Shown piece after piece: positions 1-9,968 of a stretch of 64,000 nt of DNA; positions within the stretch are counted from its first letter, which is position 1; each line of letters opens with the position of its first letter. The notes beneath the pieces are model-generated. The model was given only the letters and a program-made list of their open reading frames with translations, was not told the origin of the DNA and did not search any database. Origin of the DNA: Flammeovirgaceae bacterium 311 (GTDB lineage Bacteria > Bacteroidota > Bacteroidia > Cytophagales > Cyclobacteriaceae); assembly GCA_000597885.1 (NCBI GenBank), contig CP004371.1, forward strand, positions 6,522,501 through 6,586,500. The letters run 5' to 3'. Made by a program: the position numbers and the translations under genes.

Positions 1-240
1 CTGGCACCTGGGTTTTATCCTGCGCATTTCCCGAATACCTTCAATGCCGTTCATGCCGGGCAGGCCAATATCCATCAGCACAATACCAGGATTTTCTTCT
101 TCTATCTGACGGATGGCTTCTTCGGCTGTTTCGTGCAGCCCCACCACCATGTACTGATCAATGCTATTGAGCACGGTTGCAAAGCCTTCACGTACGGCTG
201 CATTGTCTTCCACTATTGCAATTCTGGTCTTTAGACTCAT
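1..240 (-). CDS. Response regulator, receiver domain (3' end cut by window edge)
   Basis: The visible 80 residues are the N-terminal part of a CheY-like receiver. The acidic pair E11-D12 follows a short hydrophobic strand (RIAIVEDN), and the phospho-acceptor is D57 in LMDIGLPGMNG. The ATG is at 238-240. The rest of the receiver and the output domain lie outside the window, so the DNA-binding type cannot be read; pairing with a HisKA_3-type kinase usually means a NarL/LuxR-type HTH (family knowledge). The gene lies 56 bp downstream of the sensor kinase on the same strand, so the two are very probably one transcription unit and a cognate pair. The likely role is to relay the periplasmic signal sensed by the kinase to target promoters, possibly the divergent SusCD genes. 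Confidence 0.9.
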   Translation of the reverse strand, partial: MSLKTRIAIVEDNAAVREGFATVLNSIDQYMVVGLHETAEEAIRQIEEENPGIVLMDIGLPGMNGIEGIREMRRIKPRCQ

Positions 241-296
241 GGGTCCAGTATGTGCTTGTTATATGTATACTAATGCTGGCTATAGAAATAGGAGTG

Positions 297-3200
297 CTAT
301 TTTGGCCGCTCCCCGTTAAGTGTAAACCTGCTAAGCCTGCTCCATAGTCCTGTATTGTTGCCGGTCATGCTGCTCCTGCTTCCAGATGCCTGTGTGCTAG
401 CCAGGGAAGGGGTATCACCATCGTCTATTTTAAGCCTGAAGGCCAGCCCCTTGTCCTGAGCTATAAAATCAATTTCTGCTCCAATCATATCTGCACGTTT
501 ACGGATGTTTTTCAAGCCATAGCCACCGGGATCCATGATGGATAGACCTTTTCCATTATCCCGGAAGGTTAGCACCCAGGCTTTGATCACATGGTCGTAG
601 TCAAGTGTAAAATGCACCTCTGTGGCACCTGCATGCTTGATCACATTGGTCATCATCTCCTTGAAGATCCTGGTAACATGGCGGCTGGCCCCCTGCACCA
701 GGGGTATTTTCTGTCCCTCTTTCAGCAGGTTTTCTGCCATGAAATCTATGCCACAGGGCAGAAAAAACTGATCTCCATAGTCTTTCAGGTGAAAAAAGAT
801 CTCCACCAGCTCGTCGTTGGAACGATCAATAGACCAGATAAAATCTTTGGTGCCTGAATAGAGTGTTCGAGAAGCGGCTTCTATCTTGTACAAACTTTTC
901 TGAATATCATCGGGTGCATCTTTCAGCTTTAGCTGGAGCACATTGGTGTAGGTGCTGATGCTGGCAATCAGATTGCCAATCTCATCATGAAAATCGCGGG
1001 CAAGCGCCTGGCGAATGGCATCTCGTTCTTTACTTTTAAATGCCTCCAGCGCCAGGGCTTTGCGGATGCGGTAGCGTGTCATGATTCGATCGGTAATGTA
1101 CACCAACACAATCAGCACCACCAGGCATAGTAGTGCAAACCAGCCTGTTTGGTAGTAGGCAGCATTTACCCTGAAGGTATAGGAGTTGGGGATGGCCAAC
1201 TGGATGTTATCTTTGGTGCCCGCCTTTATTCGGAGTGTGTACAGACCGGGCGATAGGTTTGGATATGTTGCCACTCCCGACGGCGAGGGTACCGACCACT
1301 CCTGGTCATGTCCTGTAAGGGTATATGTATACAGCAGTTCCTCCTTGTTGTTGTATGCGATGGCATTGAATTTAAAGCTGATGGGATAAGCACCGCTTTC
1401 AAAGCTCAGTGTGGCTGGTACGTTCGTCCACGGGCTCAAAGTGCTGGTTTGTGCAGCCCATTTTCGGTGCTGATTATCGATGCTCACATCTGTCAGGTAG
1501 GGCTGCACTTTGCTGCTTTTGGCGATGTGCAGGCTATCGTACACATATACTCCCAGTCCGCTGCCAAAGTATATTTCATGGTCCCGGAGCAGAAAGGTAT
1601 TGGGATTGGTAAGCTTGCCTGCAAAGCCCTGTGGCTCTCCAAATGACTTAATGCTTTGGATGCCCTCCCGGTCTATTTTTAACTTATTAATTCCCCTGCC
1701 CGTGCCTGCCCATATATTTCCGCTTTTGTCCTGAAAGAGGGTGAAGATCATGTCTGATAAAAGACCATCCTGCTGACTGTAGGATTTCATGCGGTTGGGC
1801 GAAAACGCTCTGCCACTTGCCTGAGCGTAATACCGCAGGCCTTCGCCCATGATGGCAAACCATAAATTGCCCCAGCTATCTTCAACTATTTTGGAGATTT
1901 CCTTCTGTTCAAAGTGCTCTGGCAGAAAGGGGGTGATGGTGCCCTCCTGATACAGATTTACTCCCCCGGCAGTACCAAAGAGAATTTCGCCGGATTTCAG
2001 CTCACAGAAAGTCAATACACGATGGGAGTAAAGGCCATCTTCAGTAGTGAAGGTGGTATACTGGGTACCATCCCACCGATGCAGGCCATGCGTATTGTAG
2101 TGCCAGATATTTCCTGATGAATCCTGTCCTAAAATCCTGCCGTATTTGCTTGTTTTTCCACCAATAGTGGTAATAATGGTGGTTTTGCCACCATCCATGC
2201 AAATAATGCCATGCGTGTTGGTAGAGATCCAGAGGCGATCCTGTCTGTCTATCAGGGAGGATAGCAGGGTATTGGTGGGGATGTTGTAGCGGGCGGTAAC
2301 ATTCTCAATCTTACCATCTGGGTTTTCCAGCAGCAGGCCATCGGTCAGGGTGCTGTAAAAGATGTTATCCCTGCTATCCTGCTGTATGCCAAAAACAAAG
2401 GAGCGCATGAGCTCCTGGTTCTGGTGTGGCCTGAAGGGAGTACTATAGCCCAGGTAAAGACCATTCAGGTAGGAGTTCAGCCACAGGTTCTGGTCTTTGT
2501 CGATGAATAAGCCTACAATGTCGGCATCCGGAACTGGCTGGTCTTTGTATTCAGTTTTTTCGATGGTGTCGGGGAGCACCCTGATTGTGTAGAGCTGTCT
2601 GCCATCGTTTACCCAAACGTGATGATCTTTTCCTTCTGCCATTACCAGCATATAGGTATTGTGGGTGTCTATCAGTCGCCAGTTGTTTTGTTTCAGCAGG
2701 TATAGTTCGCGGGAGGTGCTCACCCACAGAGAAGAGTCTGAGGTGTACAGGAGGGAGCTAAGGGCTTTATCGAATTGCTTTAGTTTTTTAAAGCGGCCGT
2801 TGCTGTGCACGTACAAACTACCGGTGTCGAACCCGATATAGAGCGCACCAGCGGCACTGCTGGCAAAGCTCTGTACCCTGGCTTCCTCAGGCTCCAGCGG
2901 AAATGAGTAATGGATGATCTTATTTTTCTCAAGCACTTTCAGTCCGTTATAGGAGCCAGCCATCCAGACCCGTGCCTGCTCGTCAACGTGCAAAAGAGAT
3001 ACAGAATTAAGGGCGTAGTTTTCATCTACCCTGATGTTGGTAAATTTCTTTCCGTCATAAATGCTCAAGCCGGAAGGTGTGGCGATGTATACCTTTTGAT
3101 GCTTTGGCACCAGGTCGTAAACCATGCTATTAGGCAGGCCATCGGCTATGCTGTAATTGGTAAAGGTTTCGCTGTCAAATTTGCTGATACCGCCGCCGGA

Positions 3201-3377
3201 AGTGGCGATCCATATGTTTCCAACAGAATCCTGTGCCACTTTCATCACAGAGGAGGAAGGCAGGCCCTGCGCCAGCCCGTAGTTTTTAAAGTACAGCGAC
3301 TGAGCCTCTGCAGAAAATATGGGGCAGACTCCGGAGCCCAAAAGCAGGAGCATCCATATTCGATATACCCAATACAT
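297..3377 (-). CDS. Periplasmic beta-propeller sensor histidine kinase (Reg_prop/Y_Y_Y/HisKA_3/HATPase)
   Basis: This 1026-residue protein has a signal peptide (about 1-26, ending SAEAQ). About 600 residues of two-component-regulator propeller repeats follow, seen as recurring D..GNIW.(A/G)T..G motifs (for example DSVGNIWIATSGGG near residue 50 and DKSGNIWAGTGRG near 555). A Y_Y_Y domain covers about 662-730, and one transmembrane helix about 742-766. The HisKA_3 motif FHDEIGN lies near residue 796 (phosphorylated His), and a HATPase domain has an N-box (EMMTNVIKHA) near 906 and DNGKGL further on. Family knowledge: such kinases sense glycan oligosaccharides in the periplasm and control nearby SusCD genes. 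Unlike hybrid HTCS proteins it has no fused receiver or AraC domain; the receiver is the separate downstream gene. It is divergent from susC across a 493-bp leader. Confidence 0.9.
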   Translation of the reverse strand: MYWVYRIWMLLLLGSGVCPIFSAEAQSLYFKNYGLAQGLPSSSVMKVAQDSVGNIWIATSGGGISKFDSETFTNYSIADGLPNSMVYDLVPKHQKVYIATPSGLSIYDGKKFTNIRVDENYALNSVSLLHVDEQARVWMAGSYNGLKVLEKNKIIHYSFPLEPEEARVQSFASSAAGALYIGFDTGSLYVHSNGRFKKLKQFDKALSSLLYTSDSSLWVSTSRELYLLKQNNWRLIDTHNTYMLVMAEGKDHHVWVNDGRQLYTIRVLPDTIEKTEYKDQPVPDADIVGLFIDKDQNLWLNSYLNGLYLGYSTPFRPHQNQELMRSFVFGIQQDSRDNIFYSTLTDGLLLENPDGKIENVTARYNIPTNTLLSSLIDRQDRLWISTNTHGIICMDGGKTTIITTIGGKTSKYGRILGQDSSGNIWHYNTHGLHRWDGTQYTTFTTEDGLYSHRVLTFCELKSGEILFGTAGGVNLYQEGTITPFLPEHFEQKEISKIVEDSWGNLWFAIMGEGLRYYAQASGRAFSPNRMKSYSQQDGLLSDMIFTLFQDKSGNIWAGTGRGINKLKIDREGIQSIKSFGEPQGFAGKLTNPNTFLLRDHEIYFGSGLGVYVYDSLHIAKSSKVQPYLTDVSIDNQHRKWAAQTSTLSPWTNVPATLSFESGAYPISFKFNAIAYNNKEELLYTYTLTGHDQEWSVPSPSGVATYPNLSPGLYTLRIKAGTKDNIQLAIPNSYTFRVNAAYYQTGWFALLCLVVLIVLVYITDRIMTRYRIRKALALEAFKSKERDAIRQALARDFHDEIGNLIASISTYTNVLQLKLKDAPDDIQKSLYKIEAASRTLYSGTKDFIWSIDRSNDELVEIFFHLKDYGDQFFLPCGIDFMAENLLKEGQKIPLVQGASRHVTRIFKEMMTNVIKHAGATEVHFTLDYDHVIKAWVLTFRDNGKGLSIMDPGGYGLKNIRKRADMIGAEIDFIAQDKGLAFRLKIDDGDTPSLASTQASGSRSSMTGNNTGLWSRLSRFTLNGERPK

Positions 3378-3580
3378 AAGGCAAATAATTATATAAGTAA
3401 GCTAGAAATATTTCATCGAATTAAATGCATTGCCAATCATTATTTTTGAAAGCAGATGGTGTATCAGTACTTGCCACCCCAGTCTCCTGGGCTGTTTATC
3501 AGCTATGCAGAGGTTGTATAGAGAACTGATTCACTGAGTCATTCAATACTGCTGCAAGTTCCTGAAAAATTTTTTTACCC

Positions 3581-3744
3581 CTATCCCCCAATCTGCTGGC
3601 GGGTGCTTCTCCTTGCAGCAGCCGCCAGCATAGTTTTATCTGCCTCTACTGCTCTTTTTTGTGGCTGTTATCCACTGATATTCAAATCTTATGCTGTTGC
3701 CGGGCCCTTCGGCTTTAGAAAAAAAATATAGCGCTATCCCCCAA
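3581..3744 (+). repeat. Direct repeat CTATCCCCCAA, two copies upstream of susC
   Basis: The 11-mer CTATCCCCCAA occurs at 3581-3591 and again at 3734-3744, 153 bp apart. The proximal copy ends about 32 bp before the candidate -7 element at 3776, which is where a transcription activator would sit. It could be a binding site for the response regulator encoded at 1-240. This is inference; only the repeat is seen. Confidence 0.4.
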
Positions 3745-3775
3745 AATAGGTGATGTTAGGAGCACTGTGTAATTC

Positions 3776-3783
3776 TACTTTTG
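3776..3783 (+). promoter_or_regulatory. Candidate -7 element of the susCD promoter (TACTTTTG)
   Basis: TACTTTTG matches the Bacteroidota consensus TAnnTTTG exactly and lies 87 bp before the susC ATG. I see no good TTTG at the expected -33 spacing, so the promoter may depend on an activator. Confidence 0.45.
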
Positions 3784-3870
3784 AAACCATCAGGAGCCCC
3801 GGGCTTATGATTGCCACATGGGACGAAGGTGTCGTGTGGTGCTTTTTGTTTCATTTAATTTTTATCAAGT

Positions 3871-6800
3871 ATGAAAAGGATTTTACTTGTAGGTTTTGTC
3901 TGGCTGCTGGCTATTGGAATAGCCTGGGCTCAGCGACCCGTAAGTGGTAAGGTGGTGTCTAAAACTGACGGACAAAGCCTGCCAGGTGTTGCCATTAAGG
4001 TAAAAGGGGGTGCAACCGGTACTGTTACTGATCTGGATGGCGCGTACAGAATTGAAGTGCCTGACGAACAGGCTGTGCTTGTTTTTTCCTTTGTAGGTTA
4101 TACGGTGCAGGAAATTCCGGTTGCTAACCGATCTACTATAGATGTGCAGCTTGTCGAAGATGTGGAGACCTTAAGCGAGGTTGTGGTCACAGCACTTGGT
4201 ATAGAAAGAAGCAAAAATGAGCTTTCTTATGCCGCCGAAAAAGTAGAGGGAGCCGTGATTAGCCAGCAGCGGGATGCAAACTTTGTAAACTCTCTGTCCG
4301 GCAGGGTTCCGGGCCTTAACATCAGGCAAGGCAATACAATGGGCGGATCTGCAAACGTGGTGATCAGGGGCACTACTTCGCTAACGGGCAACAACCAGGC
4401 CCTTTTTGTTATAGATGGTGTTCCGGTAGATAACTCCAACACCAATACGAATGGTGCTACAGACCCAAACCGTAACCAGCAACAGGGATCAGGAGGCTAC
4501 GATTATGGAAATGCAGCATCAGACATCAACCCGGATGATATTGAATCGGTAAACGTACTGAAAGGTGCCGCAGCTACAGCGCTTTATGGATCCCGGGCAG
4601 CCAACGGGGTAATCCTGATTACCACCAAAAAAGGCAACAGGAACAGGGGAATCGGGGTTACAGTAAATTCTGGTGTGTTTGTAGGCTATGTAGATAAAAG
4701 CACCTTTCCCACCTATCAAAAAGGCTACGGAGCCGGCTATGGCGCTTATAATTACGACAGAGACCCCAACACTCCGGAAGAATACTACTGGTTTGATGGC
4801 ATAGGAGAGGGCGGTACCATTGTCAATACTAACGACGATGGATCTTTTGGCGCTCCCTTCGATCCGGAAAGGATGGTATACCACTGGGATGCCTTCGATC
4901 CCAGCTCCCCGAACTATGGAAAAACCAGGCCCTGGGTAGCCGCCGAAAATGGACCGATTGAATTCTTCAGAAATCCTGTTTCTACCAATAATAGCATTTT
5001 TCTGGATGGTGGCAGCGACAGAGCCACCTATAAGCTGGGCTATACCAGAAGTGGGGAAGAAGGGATCCTGCCCAACAGTAATATCAAGAAGAACCTGGTT
5101 AATTTTTCGGCTGCTTACGATATCAGCAATAAGCTAAAGGCAACCGCCTCTGTTAACTTCTCCAATGTTGAAGGCCTTGGCCGGTACGGAACTGGTTATG
5201 ATGGCAGCAGCGCCCGAAACTTAATGACGGGTTTCAGGCAGTGGTGGCAGGTAAATGTGGATATTAGGGAACAGGAGGCAGCCTACTTCCGCAACCGGCA
5301 AAACATTACCTGGAACTGGGAAGATCCTACTGTGCCAACAGAAGAACTACGACCTGCCTATTGGGATAACCCTTACTGGACCCGCTACGAAAACTATCAG
5401 AACGATGAAAGGAAACGCTATTTCGGCTATGCGATGCTGAACTACAAGCTCAGTGACTGGCTGGATGTCATGGGACGTATTTCACTGGATACCTATAATG
5501 AAATGCAGGAAGAGCGTGTGGCAGTGGGCAGTGTGGGTGTTTCTGGTTATACCTTGTTCAACAGGAGTTATGCAGAACGCAACTACGACCTGATGCTAAG
5601 CTTTAACAAAGACATCAGCAGCCTGATAAGCTTAAAGGGTCTGGTTGGTACTAATATCCGCAGAACAGAGATCAACTCCGTTTTAGCACAAACCAATGGG
5701 GGTCTGTTGATTCCCCGCCTGTATGCACTGCTTAACTCTGCCAATCCAATTGAAGCACCGACAGAGGTTCAATCTGCAGAGCAGGTAAATGGCCTGTTTG
5801 CCAACACCACACTGGGGTACAAAGAGTTGCTGTTTCTGGATTTAGCCCTGCGCAGGGATCAATCCTCAACATTGCCCCATGCTAACAATGACTATTATTA
5901 TCCATCTGTATCCACCAGTTTTGTATTCTCCGAGCTGGCAAAGGAATCTCCTGTGCTAACGTATGGTAAGCTCCGCCTGAACTATGCAGAAGTTGGTAAT
6001 GCAGCCCCTGTATATTATGTAGATGACACCTACGATGTACCTACCGGTATTAATGGTATTCCGCTCACTTCGCTTGATAATGTAAAGAGAAATCCCGACC
6101 TGAAGCCCGAGCGCAACAAAAGCTTTGAGGTGGGCATGGAAACTTCTTACCTGGACGGACGCCTTGGTTTTGACCTGACCTATTACAACTCCAGAAGTGT
6201 AGACCAGATCGTGCCTTTGCCAGTTTCACGCTCTACCGGCTATGATTTTAAAATTGTGAATGCAGGTGAGATAGAAAATAAAGGCGTAGAGCTCTCTGCC
6301 TTTGCTTTCCCAGTCAGGAACAAGGATTTTAGCTGGAGAATGGGTGTTAACTGGACCCGCAACCGGAATAAAGTGATATCCCTGGGCGAAACAGATAACC
6401 TGCAGATAGCCAGTTTCCAGGGCGATGTTACCCTGAATGCAGCAGTGGGAGAGCCATATGGTACCCTGCGAGGCAGTGATTTTGTATATGTGAATGGACA
6501 GCCACTGGTAGAAGAAGGTTATTATGTATTCAGTGCCAACGCAAACAACATCATAGGCGATATCAACCCAGACTGGACGGGTGGCTTAACCAATACTATT
6601 AAATATAAAGGCATTGGGTTAGACTTCCTGATTGATGTGCAGAAAGGGGGAGACGTTTATTCCCTTGATATGGCTTACGGCATGCTAACAGGGTTGTACG
6701 AAGAAACTGCCGGCCTGAATGACCTGGGTAATCCTGTCAGAAATCCCCTGCAGGCAGGGGGAGGGGTGATTTTGCCAGGTGTGAATGAGGATGGAACGCC

Positions 6801-7125
6801 AAATACCACCCGGATTCCTGTATATGGCTTGCTGGCATATGGATCTGATGCAGCACCCTCCAAACAGTTTGTGTATGATGCAAGCTATGTAAAGCTACGC
6901 CAGCTGGCCCTCACTTACTCTCTGCCGGCCAAACTAATATCAAGAATAGGTTTGATCAACGGTGTGGATGTTTCGCTGGTAGGCCGAAATCTTTGGATCA
7001 TCCATAAAAACCTGCCATATGCCGATCCCGAAGCGGGGATCAGTGCAGGCAACATACATGGCTACCAGGTTGGGGTATATCCCACCACCCGTAACATTGG
7101 CTTTAACATCAAAGTGAACTTTTAA
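3871..7125 (+). CDS. SusC/RagA-family TonB-dependent outer-membrane receptor
   Basis: This 1084-residue protein has a signal peptide (1-20, ending AWAQ) and an N-terminal carboxypeptidase-D-like domain (about 22-98, with DGQSLPGVAIKVKGG and FVGY). A SusC signature (LSEVVVTALGIERS, about 101-114) and a plug domain to about 250 follow (VIDGVPVDN and GVILITTKKG). The rest is a beta-barrel ending in RNIGFNIKVNF with a terminal Phe, as usual for outer-membrane barrels. It imports oligosaccharides or other ligands across the outer membrane using TonB energy, with the SusD-like lipoprotein encoded 12 bp downstream as the lid. The ATG at 3871 is followed directly by the signal peptide. The substrate cannot be read from the sequence, and no glycoside hydrolase gene is adjacent, so a glycan is likely but not certain. 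Confidence 0.95.
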   Translation: MKRILLVGFVWLLAIGIAWAQRPVSGKVVSKTDGQSLPGVAIKVKGGATGTVTDLDGAYRIEVPDEQAVLVFSFVGYTVQEIPVANRSTIDVQLVEDVETLSEVVVTALGIERSKNELSYAAEKVEGAVISQQRDANFVNSLSGRVPGLNIRQGNTMGGSANVVIRGTTSLTGNNQALFVIDGVPVDNSNTNTNGATDPNRNQQQGSGGYDYGNAASDINPDDIESVNVLKGAAATALYGSRAANGVILITTKKGNRNRGIGVTVNSGVFVGYVDKSTFPTYQKGYGAGYGAYNYDRDPNTPEEYYWFDGIGEGGTIVNTNDDGSFGAPFDPERMVYHWDAFDPSSPNYGKTRPWVAAENGPIEFFRNPVSTNNSIFLDGGSDRATYKLGYTRSGEEGILPNSNIKKNLVNFSAAYDISNKLKATASVNFSNVEGLGRYGTGYDGSSARNLMTGFRQWWQVNVDIREQEAAYFRNRQNITWNWEDPTVPTEELRPAYWDNPYWTRYENYQNDERKRYFGYAMLNYKLSDWLDVMGRISLDTYNEMQEERVAVGSVGVSGYTLFNRSYAERNYDLMLSFNKDISSLISLKGLVGTNIRRTEINSVLAQTNGGLLIPRLYALLNSANPIEAPTEVQSAEQVNGLFANTTLGYKELLFLDLALRRDQSSTLPHANNDYYYPSVSTSFVFSELAKESPVLTYGKLRLNYAEVGNAAPVYYVDDTYDVPTGINGIPLTSLDNVKRNPDLKPERNKSFEVGMETSYLDGRLGFDLTYYNSRSVDQIVPLPVSRSTGYDFKIVNAGEIENKGVELSAFAFPVRNKDFSWRMGVNWTRNRNKVISLGETDNLQIASFQGDVTLNAAVGEPYGTLRGSDFVYVNGQPLVEEGYYVFSANANNIIGDINPDWTGGLTNTIKYKGIGLDFLIDVQKGGDVYSLDMAYGMLTGLYEETAGLNDLGNPVRNPLQAGGGVILPGVNEDGTPNTTRIPVYGLLAYGSDAAPSKQFVYDASYVKLRQLALTYSLPAKLISRIGLINGVDVSLVGRNLWIIHKNLPYADPEAGISAGNIHGYQVGVYPTTRNIGFNIKVNF

Positions 7126-7137
7126 CAGAACAAGATC

Positions 7138-8634
7138 ATGAAGAAGATATTTATAACAGCTTTGCTGGTAACGGGGGTGTTTTTTACCTCCTGCGAGCTG
7201 GACGGGCTCAATGAAAATAATAAACGTCCTGCACAGGCTGATCCTGCCACTCTCTTTTCCAATGCACAGCTTTCGCTGGCTAATGCAATGGCCAGTCCCA
7301 GTGTAAACCTAAATATTTTTAGGCTCATTATGCAGTACTGGAATGAGGTGCAGTACATGAATGAATCGCGTTATGATCTTTCAGACAGAAGCATCAACGA
7401 TGCCTTCTGGCATACCCTGAACAGGGATGTACTGGCCGATTTGAATGAAGCAAAAAGGATCATATCAGAAAATGATGCGCTGGATGTGGCTGAAAAGAAT
7501 AACCAACTGGCCATGATCGATGTGCTGGAGGTATACACCTGGTCTGTTCTGATCACTACTTTTGGAGATCTGCCTTATAAAGAGGCCATGGATATAGATA
7601 ACATTCAGCCAACATATGACGATGCCGCTGAAATTCACAGCCTTTTACTCCAGAGGCTCGATGCGGACATTGCTACTTTTAATGAAAACCATGGCGTGGC
7701 CACTTTCGAGGTGGCCGATATCCTCTATGGTGGTTCCATAAGTAATTGGCTGAAATTCAGCAATTCGCTGAAGCTGAGGCTGGGCATGATCCTGGCAGAT
7801 GTAAACAGCAGCAAGGCGAGGGAAGTCGTGGAAGCAGCTGCGCCACACGCTTTCACCTCCAATGCCGATAATGCCACTTTTACCTACTCTACCGTGCCAC
7901 CCAATACAAACCCGCTCTGGACAAATCTGATCCAGAGCGGACGAAGGGATTTTATTGCTGCAACTACCATGATTGCTGCCCTGGATACGATTGGCGATCC
8001 CACAAATGAGCTAAACAATGAGTGGTATGATCCCCGGCTCCCCGTGTACTTCGATACTACCCTGGCTGCCGATGGACTGGGATATGTGGGAGGTGAGCCG
8101 GGCGTTAGAAGTACCCCTTTTACCAACTACTCGCTGCCGGGTAGTGTATTAACTTTGCAAAATCTTGAGGCTGTGCTGCTGGATTATACTGAGGTAAAAT
8201 TTTTCATGGCCGAAGCCGCCGCCAGGGGATGGTCGGTAGGTGGAACAGCCGAAGAAAACTACACTAGCGCTATTATCTCCTCTATGCAATATTGGAATGT
8301 AGAAGAGTCAGCCATCGAAAACTACCTGCTGGATGCTGATGTGCAGTATGGGGGTAACGGATGGGATGAGGAAGCAAAGCAAAAAATTGGCATTCAGTCA
8401 TGGCTGGCCCTTTATAACCGTGGTTACACCTCCTGGTTGCAGTGGCGACGCCTTGATTACCCAAAGCTGGAGCCAGCTTCCGGGGCTATATCTGGTATAC
8501 CTGTTCGTTATTTTTACCCGGTGAGTGAGCAAAACCTGAATAAGGCTAACTATGAGGCTGCAGTTGCCCGTACAAGCTTAGGCGGCGATGATGCTGTAGA
8601 AACCAGGCTGTACTTTGATGTTGCAGATCAGTAA
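7138..8634 (+). CDS. SusD/RagB-family outer-membrane lipoprotein (SusD-like_2 type)
   Basis: This 498-residue lipoprotein has its lipobox Cys at residue 19 (FFTSCELDG) and the family-typical LNENNKRP sequence just after it. A helical TPR-like body includes an NWLKFSNSLKLRLGM segment and a C-terminal LRRLDYP-like motif (WLQWRRLDYPK), all characteristic of SusD-like_2 proteins. It sits on the SusC barrel at the cell surface and binds the ligand before import. The gene follows susC by 12 bp and is followed by a clear terminator, so the pair forms a two-gene operon. Ligand identity is unknown. Confidence 0.93.
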   Translation: MKKIFITALLVTGVFFTSCELDGLNENNKRPAQADPATLFSNAQLSLANAMASPSVNLNIFRLIMQYWNEVQYMNESRYDLSDRSINDAFWHTLNRDVLADLNEAKRIISENDALDVAEKNNQLAMIDVLEVYTWSVLITTFGDLPYKEAMDIDNIQPTYDDAAEIHSLLLQRLDADIATFNENHGVATFEVADILYGGSISNWLKFSNSLKLRLGMILADVNSSKAREVVEAAAPHAFTSNADNATFTYSTVPPNTNPLWTNLIQSGRRDFIAATTMIAALDTIGDPTNELNNEWYDPRLPVYFDTTLAADGLGYVGGEPGVRSTPFTNYSLPGSVLTLQNLEAVLLDYTEVKFFMAEAAARGWSVGGTAEENYTSAIISSMQYWNVEESAIENYLLDADVQYGGNGWDEEAKQKIGIQSWLALYNRGYTSWLQWRRLDYPKLEPASGAISGIPVRYFYPVSEQNLNKANYEAAVARTSLGGDDAVETRLYFDVADQ

Positions 8635-8753
8635 AAGTACTGAAATGAGTAAAGATAATCTCCTGAAAATTAAAACCAGTCCTGATCTTCAATTGGAGAA
8701 GACCAGATTAAGGTAGTTTTTCCACCAAATCCTCATCATAAATTATTTAGATC

Positions 8754-8781
8754 AAAGGCACTCCTGATTGGGAGTGCTTTT
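8754..8781 (+). terminator. Rho-independent terminator of the susCD operon
   Basis: A 7-bp stem (GCACTCC 8758-8764, GGAGTGC 8771-8777) with loop TGATTG is followed by TTTT. It lies about 120 bp after the susD stop. Confidence 0.8.
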
Positions 8782-8836
8782 ATGCTTTTTATAGAACTGC
8801 CCGGCACAGCAGCAGCTTACCAATGTCCGGTTGCTG

Positions 8837-9964
8837 TTATTCCTTAGGCAGCTCAATGTAAAAAGTAGATCCCTTATTCTCCTCGCTTTCGAACCAAATT
8901 TTACCATTGTGCCAATCAACAATGGTTTTGATGATCGACATGCCCAGACCGATAGAAGGCTCACCCTTCAGGCCAGTTCTGCGTGCTTTTGTGAATTTTT
9001 CAAAGAGTGAGTCCTGATATTTAGCTGGGATTCCTATTCCATTATCGGCTACCTTAAAAAGAACCACCTCCTGCATATCTTCAATACTGACCTTGATCTC
9101 TCCACCATTAGGGGTGAATTTTAGGGCATTACTGATCAGGTTGTTGATAACCTGCCGGAACTTAACATCATCCACCTTCATGTATATATGTTCAGCATTG
9201 CTGTGCAGGCTGAAGTTCTTACCGATATGATCTTTTGAAGATTTATACTCCTCAATGATCTCATTGAGGTTCTTCAGCATGTCAACTCTTTTTTTAATAA
9301 TGTCTACAGAGGTTGACTCTAAAAACTCCTGAGCTACAAATTCACGGATCAGCCGGATACTCCGTTCGCTGGTGTTGCTGATGAGGTTAATCATGTCGGT
9401 AAGCTCGGGATCATTATGTAGCCGGGATTTCTCAGCGATGATGGTTGATGCTAAGCTGATGTTATTCAGGGGCCCGGCCAGATCATGCGACAGGATCTCT
9501 AAAACAGAATTCTTTTTGGCAGCGTATTTTTTGGTGTACTCATCTTTCTCTTTCCAGGAAGTCTGGTCATCTGCACATCCGTTAATGATGGTCCTGTCTG
9601 AGCGCTTGTCATCTATAAAAGCATTAAGGCTTAACCAACGTACACTTTTATCCGGCAGCACGATACGGAATTCAATATCCTTTTTTATTTCACCATGTTT
9701 GATCTTCTGAAATTCTGCCGCCAGGTATTCCCTGTCAGAGGCATGTACATATTCTATTAGCTCAGATGGGTTATCAATAACATTCTTTCTGCTTAAATTC
9801 CAGATTTGTTCAAAGGCAGGATTCAGATATATTAATTTGTTACGATCTGCATCGTAAGAAAAAATAATCTGGGAAGTACGATCTGCAAATTGCTCCAGGG
9901 ACCGTATATAATCTGCTTGATGTTCCATGGTATATCGGAGATCAGTTTTCGAAAAGAGACCCAT
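8837..9964 (-). CDS. PAS-domain sensor histidine kinase
   Basis: This 375-residue kinase has no membrane segment and is therefore cytosolic. A PAS_3-like domain spans about 22-145 (ADRTSQIIFSYD, with a PAC-like FRIVLPDKSVRWLSL). HisKA follows with the phospho-acceptor His160 in LSHDLAGPLNNI. The HATPase_c domain has an N-box (INNLISNALKFTPNG) near 275, DNGIGIPAKY as G1 and GLGMSIIKTIVDWHNG as G2, and ends STFYIELPKE. All catalytic boxes are intact. No response regulator gene is adjacent, so the kinase is an orphan here and its partner and signal are unknown. M13 is a possible alternative start. An inverted repeat sits 5 bp upstream of the chosen ATG. Confidence 0.92.
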   Translation of the reverse strand: MGLFSKTDLRYTMEHQADYIRSLEQFADRTSQIIFSYDADRNKLIYLNPAFEQIWNLSRKNVIDNPSELIEYVHASDREYLAAEFQKIKHGEIKKDIEFRIVLPDKSVRWLSLNAFIDDKRSDRTIINGCADDQTSWKEKDEYTKKYAAKKNSVLEILSHDLAGPLNNISLASTIIAEKSRLHNDPELTDMINLISNTSERSIRLIREFVAQEFLESTSVDIIKKRVDMLKNLNEIIEEYKSSKDHIGKNFSLHSNAEHIYMKVDDVKFRQVINNLISNALKFTPNGGEIKVSIEDMQEVVLFKVADNGIGIPAKYQDSLFEKFTKARRTGLKGEPSIGLGMSIIKTIVDWHNGKIWFESEENKGSTFYIELPKE

Positions 9965-9968
9965 GTTA

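Larger units (their letters stand above)
3378..3870. other. Divergent intergenic region between sensor kinase and susC
   Basis: I find no credible gene in these 493 bp. They hold the divergent start regions of the sensor kinase and susC, a candidate Bacteroidota -7 element for susC (3776-3783) and an 11-bp direct repeat (3581-3591 and 3734-3744). The stretch around 3570-3600 joins a T-run to a C-run. Confidence 0.7.

Noticed and set aside
8645-8716. 23-codon frame after susD
   Set aside because: It is too short, has no hydrophobic segment and lies in the 3' leader before the terminator.
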